The notes beneath the pieces were generated by a model that was not told the DNA's origin, ran no database searches, and worked only from the letters and a program-made list of their open reading frames with translations. A DNA stretch of 40,471 nt. Origin: Candidatus Faecivicinus avistercoris (GTDB taxonomy: Bacteria; Bacillota; Clostridia; Christensenellales; Aristaeellaceae). The position numbers were made by a program, and so were the translations under genes. Location of the stretch: contig DVJL01000086.1 of the NCBI GenBank assembly GCA_018716805.1, forward strand, positions 1-40,471. Reading direction: 5' to 3'. This document shows, one piece after another, positions 1 to 7,725 of the stretch (positions within the stretch are counted from its first letter, which is position 1; the number at the start of each line of letters is the position of its first letter).

Positions 1-10
1 CGATGCGCTC

Positions 11-88
11 TGTACCGGACATTTTTTTGCAAAAATCCGAACATTACTGCGCGAAATTGCGAAATTAACGCGAGATTTTACGAACATT
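11..88 (+). promoter_or_regulatory. PurBox-like operator array upstream of the purine operon
   Basis: The Gram-positive PurR site consensus is AWWWCCGAACWWT. Positions 33-45 match it at all 13 bases. Positions 76-88 match 11 of 13, and 11-23 and 55-67 each match about 10 of 13. All four lie in the same orientation with starts 22, 22 and 21 nt apart, that is, about two helical turns. They lie directly upstream of the pur promoter. PurR acts as a PRPP-responsive repressor in Bacillus and as an activator in Lactococcus; which applies here cannot be told. The 33-45 and 76-88 sites are convincing; the other two rest largely on spacing. Confidence 0.7.
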
Positions 89-101
89 TATTTTGAGATG
101 T

Positions 102-130
102 TTGATTATATTCGATCTGTGTGGGATAAT
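102..130 (+). promoter_or_regulatory. SigA-type promoter of the pur operon
   Basis: The -35 TTGATT (102-107) is separated by 17 nt from the -10 GATAAT (125-130), so transcription should start near 137. That is downstream of an in-frame ATG at 98, which supports the purE start at 176. The only PurBox-like sites lie upstream of the -35. Confidence 0.7.
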
Positions 131-175
131 AGGAGCGTGCCCGGACGGGCGAGGAGTGCGATTGGAGGCGTTTCA

Positions 176-673
176 ATGAAGAAAGTTGCAATCGTGATGG
201 GGAGCGACAGCGATCTCGGCACGATGAGAAAGGCCGTGGAAAAACTCAAGTCGCTGGAGATTCCGGTGGAGGTTCGGATTCTGTCCGCGCACCGGACGCC
301 CGAGGCGTGCGCGGCGTTCGCGCGCTCGGCGCAGGCAGAGGGCTTCGGCGCGATCATCGCCGCGGCGGGCAAGGCGGCGCACCTGGCGGGCGCCATCGCG
401 GCGAACACGCTTTTGCCGGTCATCGGCGTGCCGGTCAAGTCGTCGACGCTGGACGGATTGGACGCGCTGTTGTCCACGGTGCAGATGCCCTCGGGCATCC
501 CGGTGGCGACGGTGGCGATCGACGGCGCGGAGAACGCGGCGATCCTCGCGGCGCAGGTGCTCGCCGTGTCGGACGCGGCGCTGGCCGGAAGGCTTGCGGA
601 AATGCGCCGGCAGATGCGTCAGGCGGCCGAGGAAAAGGACAGGAAAGTTCGCGCGGAATTTGCGCAGGAATAA
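176..673 (+). CDS. purE: N5-carboxyaminoimidazole ribonucleotide mutase PurE
   Basis: PurE converts N5-CAIR to CAIR (or carboxylates AIR, depending on class) in the cytosolic de novo purine pathway. The 165-residue protein has the expected family length. It carries the SDSD motif near residues 10-13, the SAHRTP block, an AGKAAHLAG loop equivalent to the class I AGGAAHLPG loop, and the [13 protein letters not shown] segment. The start at 176 is chosen because GGAGG at 164-168 sits 7 nt upstream; a longer frame from 98 would begin inside the promoter. It is the first gene of the operon, 17 nt before purC. No purK is visible in the window. Confidence 0.95.
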   Translation: MKKVAIVMGSDSDLGTMRKAVEKLKSLEIPVEVRILSAHRTPEACAAFARSAQAEGFGAIIAAAGKAAHLAGAIAANTLLPVIGVPVKSSTLDGLDALLSTVQMPSGIPVATVAIDGAENAAILAAQVLAVSDAALAGRLAEMRRQMRQAAEEKDRKVRAEFAQE

Positions 674-690
674 TCGGGAGGATGGGCAAA

Positions 691-1401
691 ATGGAAAAGA
701 CGGTTCAGCTCTACGAGGGCAAGGCGAAGAAGGTTTACGCGACGGACGACCCGAATCTCGTGATCGTCTCCTATAAGGACGATGCCACGGCGTTCAACGG
801 CCTAAAGAAGGGCACGATTTCCGGCAAGGGCGTCATCAACAACCAGATGTCCAATTTGCTGATGCAGATGCTCGAGAAGAACGGCGTGCCGACGCACTTC
901 GTCAAGGAGCTCTCCGAGCGCGAGACGCTGGTCAGGAAGGTGGAGATCGTGCCGCTGGAGGTCATCGTGCGCAACCTGTCGGCCGGCTCGTTCGCGAAGC
1001 GCTACGGCGTCGAGGAGGGCATCGTGTTCGCCGAGCCGACGCTGGAGTTCTCCTATAAAAACGACGACCTCGGCGATCCGCTGCTGAACACCTCCCACGC
1101 GCTGGCGCTGGGGCTGGCGACGAAGGAGGAAATCGCGAGGATTCAGGAACTCGCGCTGAAGGTCAACGAGCTGCTCAAGGCGCGGTTCGCGCGCGTGAAC
1201 ATCACGCTGGTCGACTTCAAGCTCGAGTTTGGCCGTCTGCCGGACGGCACGATCGTGCTCGCCGACGAGATCTCGCCCGACACCTGCCGCTTCTGGGATT
1301 CCACGACGCATGAGAAGCTGGACAAGGACCGCTTCCGCCGCGACATGGGCGGCGTCGAGGACGCCTACAACGAAGTGATGCGCCGGGTGCTGGCGGATTG
1401 A
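691..1401 (+). CDS. purC: SAICAR synthetase PurC
   Basis: PurC joins CAIR and aspartate using ATP to give SAICAR. The protein is 236 residues, the usual bacterial length. It begins with the typical [13 protein letters not shown]-site segment and carries the two family signatures LVDFKLEFG and [12 protein letters not shown]. An ATG at 682 is also in frame, but it directly abuts GGGAGG (676-681); the ATG at 691 lies 9 nt from that site and is preferred. The stop codon at 1399-1401 overlaps the ribosome site of purF, so translation is probably coupled. Confidence 0.96.
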   Translation: MEKTVQLYEGKAKKVYATDDPNLVIVSYKDDATAFNGLKKGTISGKGVINNQMSNLLMQMLEKNGVPTHFVKELSERETLVRKVEIVPLEVIVRNLSAGSFAKRYGVEEGIVFAEPTLEFSYKNDDLGDPLLNTSHALALGLATKEEIARIQELALKVNELLKARFARVNITLVDFKLEFGRLPDGTIVLADEISPDTCRFWDSTTHEKLDKDRFRRDMGGVEDAYNEVMRRVLAD

Positions 1402-1412
1402 GGAGAGTGGAT

Positions 1413-2837
1413 ATGAGCGGTATTCATGAGGAGTGCGGCGTATTCGGCATCTATTGCCGGGATGGCATGAACGTCGTCTCGGCGGCCTACTACGCGCTGT
1501 ACGCGCTGCAGCACCGAGGACAGGAGAGCTGCGGCATCGCGGTCAACGACGATGGCGTGATCCGCTGCGTCAAAAATCCCGGCCTGGTCAACGAGGTCAT
1601 CACCCGCGAAGCAGTGGAGACGCTCGGCGAAGGGCGCATGGCCGTCGGCCACGTCCGCTACGGCACGTCCGGCGCCGACCCGAGGCAGAACGCCCAGCCG
1701 CTGGTGGTCAACCACATCAAGGGCTACATGGCGCTGGCGCACAACGGCGCGCTGACGAACGCGCGCGAGCTGCGCGAGGAACTGGAGCTGCGCGGCTCGA
1801 TCTTTCACATGACCAGCGATTCGGAGGTCATTTCCTACGTCATCACGCGCGAGCGGCTCTCCTCAAAGTCGATCGAGGAGGCCGTTTCCCGGAGCATGGA
1901 CGTGCTCAAAGGCGCGTATTCGATGGTCGTCATGTCGCCGCGAAAGCAGATCGCCGCGCGCGATCCGTTCGGCTTCCGCCCGCTGTGCATGGGCAGGATC
2001 GGTGAAAACGTGGTGTTCGCGTCGGAGAGCTGCGCGCTCGACGCCATCGGCGCGACGTTCGAGCGCGACATCGAGCCGGGGGAGATCGTCGTCGTCGACG
2101 AGGACGGCGTCCGCACCGACCGCACGCACGTCGGCGTCCAGCCGAAGCGCACCTGCGTGTTCGAGTACATCTATTTTGCCCGCCCGGACTCGGTCATCGA
2201 CGGCAGTTCCGTCCACACGGCGCGCGTGCGCGCGGGCTCGTTCCTCGCGCTGGAGCACCCCGTGCAGGCGGACGTGGTCATCGGCGTGCCGGATTCCGGC
2301 ATCGACGCCGCCATCGGCTTTTCCCGCCAGTCCGGCATCCCGTATGGCATCGGCTTCATCAAGAACAAGTACATCGGCCGCACGTTCATCCAGCCCACGC
2401 AGGCGGATCGCGAGAACAAGGTGCGCATCAAGCTCAACGTCGTCTCCTCTGTCGTGCGCGGTAAGCGCGTGGTGCTGGTGGATGATTCCATTGTGCGCGG
2501 CACGACCTCGGCGCGCATCGTCAAGATGCTGCGCGAGGCAGGGGCGACCGAGGTGCACATGCGCTCGTCCGCGCCGGCGTTTACGCATCCCTGCTACTTC
2601 GGCACCGACATCGACAGCTGCGACCGGCTCATCGCCTGCCGGTATCCGATGGATCAGATCAAGGACATCATCGGCGTGGACTCGCTCGGATTCCTGAGCG
2701 TGGACAGCGCGGCCAAGCTCGCGGACAATTCCCATGGCTTCTGCACGGCCTGCTTCGATGGAAACTATCCCTGCGATCCGCCGAAGAACCCGGGCAAGTG
2801 TCAGTTTGAGCGCAGACTTTCGGAGGTGAAGGACTGA
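1413..2837 (+). CDS. purF: Amidophosphoribosyltransferase PurF (Fe-S, Bacillus type)
   Basis: PurF catalyses the committed step, moving the glutamine amide to PRPP to form phosphoribosylamine. It is a 474-residue protein. The N-terminal EECGVFGI segment places the Ntn nucleophile at Cys8, implying removal of a seven-residue propeptide. The PRPP loop [12 protein letters not shown] is intact. Cys248, Cys394, Cys444 and Cys447 align with the four [4Fe-4S] ligands known from Bacillus subtilis PurF, so an oxygen-sensitive cluster is expected. The ATG at 1413 follows AGGAG (1401-1405) by 7 nt; an upstream TTG at 1398 is in frame but has no suitable ribosome site. Confidence 0.97.
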   Translation: MSGIHEECGVFGIYCRDGMNVVSAAYYALYALQHRGQESCGIAVNDDGVIRCVKNPGLVNEVITREAVETLGEGRMAVGHVRYGTSGADPRQNAQPLVVNHIKGYMALAHNGALTNARELREELELRGSIFHMTSDSEVISYVITRERLSSKSIEEAVSRSMDVLKGAYSMVVMSPRKQIAARDPFGFRPLCMGRIGENVVFASESCALDAIGATFERDIEPGEIVVVDEDGVRTDRTHVGVQPKRTCVFEYIYFARPDSVIDGSSVHTARVRAGSFLALEHPVQADVVIGVPDSGIDAAIGFSRQSGIPYGIGFIKNKYIGRTFIQPTQADRENKVRIKLNVVSSVVRGKRVVLVDDSIVRGTTSARIVKMLREAGATEVHMRSSAPAFTHPCYFGTDIDSCDRLIACRYPMDQIKDIIGVDSLGFLSVDSAAKLADNSHGFCTACFDGNYPCDPPKNPGKCQFERRLSEVKD

Positions 2838-3871
2838 TGAAGAGCTTCAGCGAGAGCTATCGCGCCGCGGGCGTGGACATCACCGCGGGCTACCGCGCGG
2901 TCGAGCTGATGAAGCGCCACGTCGAGCGCACGCGGATTCCCGGCGTGCTCTCGGGCATCGGCGGATTTGGCGGGCTGTTTGAGCTGGACCTGACGGGCAT
3001 TTCGCGCCCGGTGCTGGTCAGCGGCACCGACGGCGTCGGCACCAAGCTCAAGATCGCCTTTTTGATGGACAAGCACGATACGGTCGGCATCGACTGCGTG
3101 GCGATGTGCGTCAACGACATCGTCTGCTGCGGCGCAAAGCCGCTGACGTTCCTCGACTACCTCGCGCTGGGCAAAAACGTGCCCGAGCGCGTGGCGGAGA
3201 TCGTCGCCGGCGTGGCCGAGGGCTGCGTGCAGGCGGGCTGCGCGCTGATCGGCGGCGAGACCGCCGAGATGCCCGGCTTCTATCCGGAGGACGAGTACGA
3301 CCTGGCCGGCTTCTCGGTCGGCGTGGTCGACCGGGACGCGATGGTCGATCCGTCGAAGATCGTCCCTGGCGACGCGCTGATCGGGCTGAAGTCGTCCGGC
3401 GTGCACTCGAACGGCTTTTCGCTCGTGCGCAAGGTGCTCGGCGTGGATGCAAAGTCGCTCGCCGTCTATTCCGACGAGCTGGGCTGCACGCTCGGCGAGG
3501 CGCTGCTCGAGCCGACGAAGATCTATGTCCGGCCCGTGCTTTCGCTGATGGCGCGCGTGAACGTCAAGGGCGTGTCGCACATCACCGGCGGCGGGTTCTA
3601 CGAAAACATCCCGCGCGCGCTGCCCGAGGGGACGACCGCGCGCATCGAGCGCAGCCGCATTCAGACGCCGCCGGTCTTTGACATGATCGCCCGGGCGGGC
3701 GGCATTTCGCAGCGGGACATGTTCAATACGTTCAACATGGGCGTCGGCATGTGCCTGACCGTCGCCGGCGAGGACGCGGACGAGGCCGTGCGCATCCTGC
3801 GCGAGGCGGGGGAGGACGCGTCGGTCATCGGCTCGGTCGTCGCGGGCGACAGCCGGGTGGAGTTCGTATGA
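2837..3871 (+). CDS. purM: AIR synthetase PurM
   Basis: PurM closes the imidazole ring, converting FGAM and ATP to AIR. The 344-residue length is typical. The sequence shows the dimer-forming ATP-binding family pattern with [11 protein letters not shown] in the N-terminal half, the [11 protein letters not shown] block, and [16 protein letters not shown] at the start of the C-terminal half. The ATG shares one base with the purF stop codon (TGATG), and GGAGG lies about 10 nt upstream. Overlaps on both sides indicate translational coupling within the operon. Confidence 0.97.
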   Translation: MKSFSESYRAAGVDITAGYRAVELMKRHVERTRIPGVLSGIGGFGGLFELDLTGISRPVLVSGTDGVGTKLKIAFLMDKHDTVGIDCVAMCVNDIVCCGAKPLTFLDYLALGKNVPERVAEIVAGVAEGCVQAGCALIGGETAEMPGFYPEDEYDLAGFSVGVVDRDAMVDPSKIVPGDALIGLKSSGVHSNGFSLVRKVLGVDAKSLAVYSDELGCTLGEALLEPTKIYVRPVLSLMARVNVKGVSHITGGGFYENIPRALPEGTTARIERSRIQTPPVFDMIARAGGISQRDMFNTFNMGVGMCLTVAGEDADEAVRILREAGEDASVIGSVVAGDSRVEFV

Positions 3872-4473
3872 CCGCGCGGGTCGCGGTGCTCGTGTCCGGC
3901 GGCGGCACCAACCTGCAGGCCATTCTCGACGCCTCGGCGCGCGGGGAGATGCCCTCGGCGAAGGTCGCGCTGGTCGTGTCGAGCAATCCGGAGGCGTTCG
4001 CGCTCGAGCGCGCCCGCCGCGCGGGGGTGGAGACGGCGGTCTGCCCGCGCGCCGGGCGGACGCAGGCGGAGTTTGAGGCCGGGCTCGAGAGCGTCCTCCG
4101 CGCCCATGAAATCGACCTGATCGTGCTGGCCGGGTTTATGACCATTTTGTCCGCGGCGTTTGTCTCAAAGTATCCGGAGCGGATCCTGAACGTCCATCCG
4201 TCGCTGATCCCGTCGTTTTGCGGCGCGGGGTTCTATGGGCTTCGCGTCCATCGCGCGGCGCTCGACTACGGAGTGAAGGTCACGGGCGCGACGGTGCACT
4301 TCGTCAATGAAATCCCCGACGGCGGGCGGATCATCGCCCAGAAGGCCGTCGATGTCCTCGAGGGAGACACCCCCGAGTCGCTCCAGCGCCGCGTGATGGA
4401 GCAGGCCGAATGGGTGCTGCTGCCGCGCGCGGTGGAGAAGGTTGCCTCAGAGATGGGAGGAACATCAATATGA
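3868..4473 (+). CDS. purN: GAR formyltransferase PurN
   Basis: PurN transfers a formyl group from 10-formyl-THF to GAR. It is 201 residues, slightly shorter than E. coli PurN. The N-terminal [11 protein letters not shown] loop binds the nucleotide substrate, and the catalytic Asn and His are present in [10 protein letters not shown]. The catalytic Asp lies in the folate-loop motif NEIPDGG. The ATG overlaps the purM stop by 4 nt (ATGA). No formate-dependent PurT is seen, so this step depends on folate. Confidence 0.96.
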   Translation: MTARVAVLVSGGGTNLQAILDASARGEMPSAKVALVVSSNPEAFALERARRAGVETAVCPRAGRTQAEFEAGLESVLRAHEIDLIVLAGFMTILSAAFVSKYPERILNVHPSLIPSFCGAGFYGLRVHRAALDYGVKVTGATVHFVNEIPDGGRIIAQKAVDVLEGDTPESLQRRVMEQAEWVLLPRAVEKVASEMGGTSI

Positions 4474-5174
4474 AAGATCTGTTTCAGGCGGCGGGCGCCA
4501 CGAGCTATCCCGGCCGCGGCATCGTCGCTGGCCGGATGGACGATGGGGCGAAGGCGTTTTTCGCCTATTTCATCATGGGCCGGAGCGCGAATTCGCGCAA
4601 CCGCGTGTTCGTGCGCGACGGCGAGGGCATCCGCACGCAGGCGTTCGATCCCGCGGCGATGAAGGACCCGTCGCTCATCATCTACGCGCCGGTGCGCTGG
4701 CAGGACGGCAAGGTGGTCGTCACCAACGGCGACCAGACCGATACGATCTGCGATTTCCTCGCCGAAGGCAAGTCGTTTGGCGACGCGCTGCGCACGCGCG
4801 CGTTTGAGCCGGACGCGCCGAACTTCACGCCGCGCATCAGCCTGATTGCGGAAACCTCCGGCCGGCTTCGGTTCGACATGGCCGTGCTGAAGGCCGCCGA
4901 TGCGTCCGGCGAGCGCTGCCTGCGCTGTTTCTATGAATACGAGGACATGCCTGCCGGCGAGGGACGGTTTGTGCACACCTACCGCTGCGACGGCGATCCG
5001 ATCCCGTCGTTCGAGGGCGAGCCGGAGGCGGTTGCGCTGTCTGGAAATCTGGACGCGCTGACCGATGGGTTGTGGAACGCCCTCGACGCCCACAACCGCG
5101 TCTCGCTGTGGACGATGGCCGTCGATCTGGCCACCGGCGCGCGGGAGAGCCGCATCGTCAACCAGAATGTCTGA
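4470..5174 (+). CDS. purO: IMP cyclohydrolase, archaeal PurO type
   Basis: This 234-residue protein resembles the PurO family (Pfam IMP_cyclohyd), which has an Ntn-hydrolase-like fold and is unrelated to the cyclohydrolase domain of PurH. The recognisable pieces are YPGRGIVAGR at the N-terminus, GRSANSRNR, the central NGDQTDTI and NFTPRISLI. It would dehydrate FAICAR to IMP, the last step of the pathway. Its place directly before a transformylase that lacks the cyclohydrolase domain strongly supports the role. The ATG overlaps the purN stop by 4 nt, and GGGAGG (4455-4460) is 9 nt upstream. Family membership is judged by motif memory, not by a database search. Confidence 0.88.
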   Translation: MKDLFQAAGATSYPGRGIVAGRMDDGAKAFFAYFIMGRSANSRNRVFVRDGEGIRTQAFDPAAMKDPSLIIYAPVRWQDGKVVVTNGDQTDTICDFLAEGKSFGDALRTRAFEPDAPNFTPRISLIAETSGRLRFDMAVLKAADASGERCLRCFYEYEDMPAGEGRFVHTYRCDGDPIPSFEGEPEAVALSGNLDALTDGLWNALDAHNRVSLWTMAVDLATGARESRIVNQNV

Positions 5175-5189
5175 GGAGGATACACTGCA

Positions 5190-6368
5190 ATGGCGCATGA
5201 AATCATGTTGAAATATGGCTGCAACCCGAACCAGAAGCCCGCGCGCATCTTCATGGAAGGCGGCGAGCTGCCGCTGGCGGTGCTCAACGGCAAGCCCGGC
5301 TACATCAACTTCCTCGACGCGCTGAACAGCTATCAGCTGGTGAGCGAACTGAAGGCGGCGACCGGCGTTCCGGCGGCCGCGTCGTTCAAGCACGTCAGCC
5401 CGGCGGGCGCGGCGATCGGCCTGCCGCTCGACGGCGTGCTCCGGGAGATCTACTTCGTGCCCGGCGATCTGGAGCTCACGCCGCTGGCCAGCGCCTATGC
5501 CCGCGCGCGCGGCGCCGACCGCATGTCCTCGTTCGGCGACTTCGCCGCGCTGAGCGACGTCTGCGACGTGCCCACGGCGAAGCTGCTGGCGCGCGAGGTC
5601 TCCGACGGCGTCATCGCGCCCGGCTACGAGCCGGAAGCGCTCGAGATCCTCAAGGCCAAGCGGAAGGGCGGCTACAACATCGTTCAGATCGATCCCGATT
5701 ATGTGCCCGCCCAGATCGAGCGCAAGATGTGCTACGGCATCACGTTCGAGCAGGGGCGCAACGCGCTTCAGATCGACGAAGGGCTGCTGGGCAACGTCGT
5801 GACGAAGAACGCGGCGCTGACCGAAGAGCAGAAGCGCGACCTCGTGATCTCGCTGATCGCGCTGAAGTACACGCAGTCGAACTCGGTCTGCTACGTCAAG
5901 GGCGGACAGGCCATCGGCATCGGCGCGGGGCAGCAGTCGCGCATCCACTGCACGCGTCTGGCCGGAAACAAGGCCGACAACTGGCACCTGCGCCAGCACG
6001 AGCGCGTGCGCAGCCTGCCGTTCCGGGAGGACATCGGCCGGCCCGACCGCGACAACGCCATCGACGTCTACATCTCGGACGATTGCGACGACGTGCTCGC
6101 CGACGGCGCGTGGCAGCGGCTGTTTACCCGCCGCCCCGAGCCGCTGACTCGCGAGGAAAAGCGCGCCTATCTGGACGAAGTGACCGGCGTGGCGCTCGGC
6201 AGCGACGCGTTCTTCCCGTTCGGCGACAACATCGAGCGCGCGTACCGCAGCGGCGTGACCTGCATTGCCCAGCCGGGCGGCTCCATTCGCGACGCGCAGG
6301 TCATCGAAACCTGTGACCGCTACGGCATCGCGATGGCGTTTACCGGAATCCGGCTGTTCCATCATTGA
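5190..6368 (+). CDS. purH: Stand-alone AICAR transformylase
   Basis: This enzyme formylates AICAR with 10-formyl-THF to give FAICAR. At 392 residues it corresponds only to the transformylase half of PurH; the MGS-like cyclohydrolase domain is absent. The start KYGCNPNQKPA matches the opening of the transformylase domain. The catalytic Lys67-His68 pair is in SFKHVSPAG, and the nucleotide and folate segment SNSVCYVKGGQAIGIGAGQQSR and the C-terminal QPGGSIRD are present. A GAGGAGGA site ends about 9 nt before the ATG. It pairs with purO immediately upstream to make a complete two-protein PurH activity. Confidence 0.93.
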   Translation: MAHEIMLKYGCNPNQKPARIFMEGGELPLAVLNGKPGYINFLDALNSYQLVSELKAATGVPAAASFKHVSPAGAAIGLPLDGVLREIYFVPGDLELTPLASAYARARGADRMSSFGDFAALSDVCDVPTAKLLAREVSDGVIAPGYEPEALEILKAKRKGGYNIVQIDPDYVPAQIERKMCYGITFEQGRNALQIDEGLLGNVVTKNAALTEEQKRDLVISLIALKYTQSNSVCYVKGGQAIGIGAGQQSRIHCTRLAGNKADNWHLRQHERVRSLPFREDIGRPDRDNAIDVYISDDCDDVLADGAWQRLFTRRPEPLTREEKRAYLDEVTGVALGSDAFFPFGDNIERAYRSGVTCIAQPGGSIRDAQVIETCDRYGIAMAFTGIRLFHH

Positions 6369-6376
6369 CCATTCCT

Positions 6377-6410
6377 GCGAGAATCCCGCCCTTTCGCGCG
6401 GGATTCTTGC
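6377..6410 (+). terminator. Stable intercistronic hairpin between purH and purD
   Basis: Positions 6377-6389 pair with 6398-6410 over 13 base pairs, one of them G-U, around an 8-nt loop. No T-run follows and purD begins 33 nt later on the same strand. It is therefore probably not a full terminator; an RNA-processing or mRNA-stability element, or partial attenuation, is more likely. It sits in the longest gap of the operon. Confidence 0.6.
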
Positions 6411-6442
6411 GGTGAGACGAGCGAGAAACGGAGGAAATTCCG

Positions 6443-7723
6443 ATGAAGATTCTGGTAGTCGGCGGCGGCGGGCGCGAGCATGCGATCATCCGAAAGTTGC
6501 GCGAAAACCCCGAGGCGGCCGAAATCTATGCGCTTCCCGGCAATGCCGGCATCGCGGAGGATGCGAAGTGCGTGAACATCCGCGCGACGGACATCGACGG
6601 CATCGTCCGCTTTGCCGTCGAGCACGCGATTGACTTTGCGGTCGTCGCGCCGGACGATCCGCTGGCGATGGGCGCGGTCGACGCACTGCACGCGGAAGGC
6701 ATCGCCTGCTTTGGCCCGGACGCGAAGGCCGCGAAGATCGAGAGCAGCAAGGCGTTCGCCAAGGAACTGATGCAAAAATACGGCATTCCCACGGCGCGGT
6801 TCCGCGTGTTCGGGGATGCCCAGCCGGCGCTCGACTATGTGCGCGAGGCGGAATGCCCGATCGTCGTCAAGGCCGATGGGCTTGCGCTGGGCAAGGGCGT
6901 GCGCATCTGCCGGACGAACGCCGAGGCCGAGGACGCCGTGCGCGCCATGATGCTCGAGGGCGCATTCGGCGCAAGCGGAGCGACGGTCGTCGTGGAGGAA
7001 TATCTGGAGGGGCCGGAGGTGTCGGTGCTGGCGTTTACGGACGGCCACGTCGTGCGCCCGATGGTCTCCTCGATGGATCACAAGCGCGCGAACGACGGCG
7101 ACGAGGGCCTGAACACCGGCGGCATGGGCACCATTGCCCCGAATCCATTCTATACGCCCGAGGTCGCCAGCCGCTGCATGAAGGAGATCTTTGAGCCGAC
7201 GGTTCGCGCGATGCGCGCCGAGGGCCGGCCGTTCAAGGGCTGCCTCTACTTCGGCCTGATGATCACGCGCGACGGCCCAAAGGTGATCGAGTACAACTGC
7301 CGGTTCGGCGATCCGGAGACGCAGGTCGTGCTGCCGCTGCTCAAGAGCGACCTGCTCGACATCATGCGCGCCGTCGAAGGCGAGCGGCTTTCGGAGGTGC
7401 CGGTCGAGTTCTCCGATCAGGCCGCCTGCTGCGTGATGCTCGCCTCGGGCGGCTATCCGGAGAAATACGAAAAGGGTAAGGTCATCGAGCTCGGCCGCGC
7501 GCCGCAGATGGCCGAGGTCTACCACAGCGGCACCGCGCGCGATGCCGAAGGCCGGCTGGTGACTGCCGGTGGCCGCGTGCTGGGCGTCTGCTGTGTGCGC
7601 GATGCACTCCGCGAGGCGGTTGGCGCGGCTTACATCGCCGCCGCGCAGGTGCGCTTTGAGGGAATGCACATGCGGACCGACATCGGCGCGCGGGCGCTTG
7701 CCGCCGACGGGATGGAGGAATGA
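6443..7723 (+). CDS. purD: GAR synthetase PurD
   Basis: PurD is an ATP-grasp ligase that joins phosphoribosylamine and glycine to give GAR. It has 426 residues, normal for the family. Seen in order are the N-terminal GGGGREHAI motif, the ATP-grasp segment VVKADGLALGKGV, NTGGMGTIAPNP and the C-terminal CRFGDPETQ metal and ATP site. The ATG follows a GGAGG at 6430-6434 by 8 nt. It is separated from purH by 74 nt containing a strong hairpin, and its stop lies beside the purL start, so purD and purL should be translated together. Confidence 0.97.
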   Translation: MKILVVGGGGREHAIIRKLRENPEAAEIYALPGNAGIAEDAKCVNIRATDIDGIVRFAVEHAIDFAVVAPDDPLAMGAVDALHAEGIACFGPDAKAAKIESSKAFAKELMQKYGIPTARFRVFGDAQPALDYVREAECPIVVKADGLALGKGVRICRTNAEAEDAVRAMMLEGAFGASGATVVVEEYLEGPEVSVLAFTDGHVVRPMVSSMDHKRANDGDEGLNTGGMGTIAPNPFYTPEVASRCMKEIFEPTVRAMRAEGRPFKGCLYFGLMITRDGPKVIEYNCRFGDPETQVVLPLLKSDLLDIMRAVEGERLSEVPVEFSDQAACCVMLASGGYPEKYEKGKVIELGRAPQMAEVYHSGTARDAEGRLVTAGGRVLGVCCVRDALREAVGAAYIAAAQVRFEGMHMRTDIGARALAADGMEE

Positions 7724-7725
7724 CG

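Noticed and set aside
98..175. Longer N-terminus for PurE starting at 98
   Set aside because: It would begin upstream of the predicted transcription start and add 26 residues not found in PurE proteins; the ATG at 176 has an ideal ribosome site.
4266..6365. Open frame of 699 codons on the minus strand across purN, purO and purH
   Set aside because: It is antisense to three well-supported genes and lacks motifs; a GC-content artefact.
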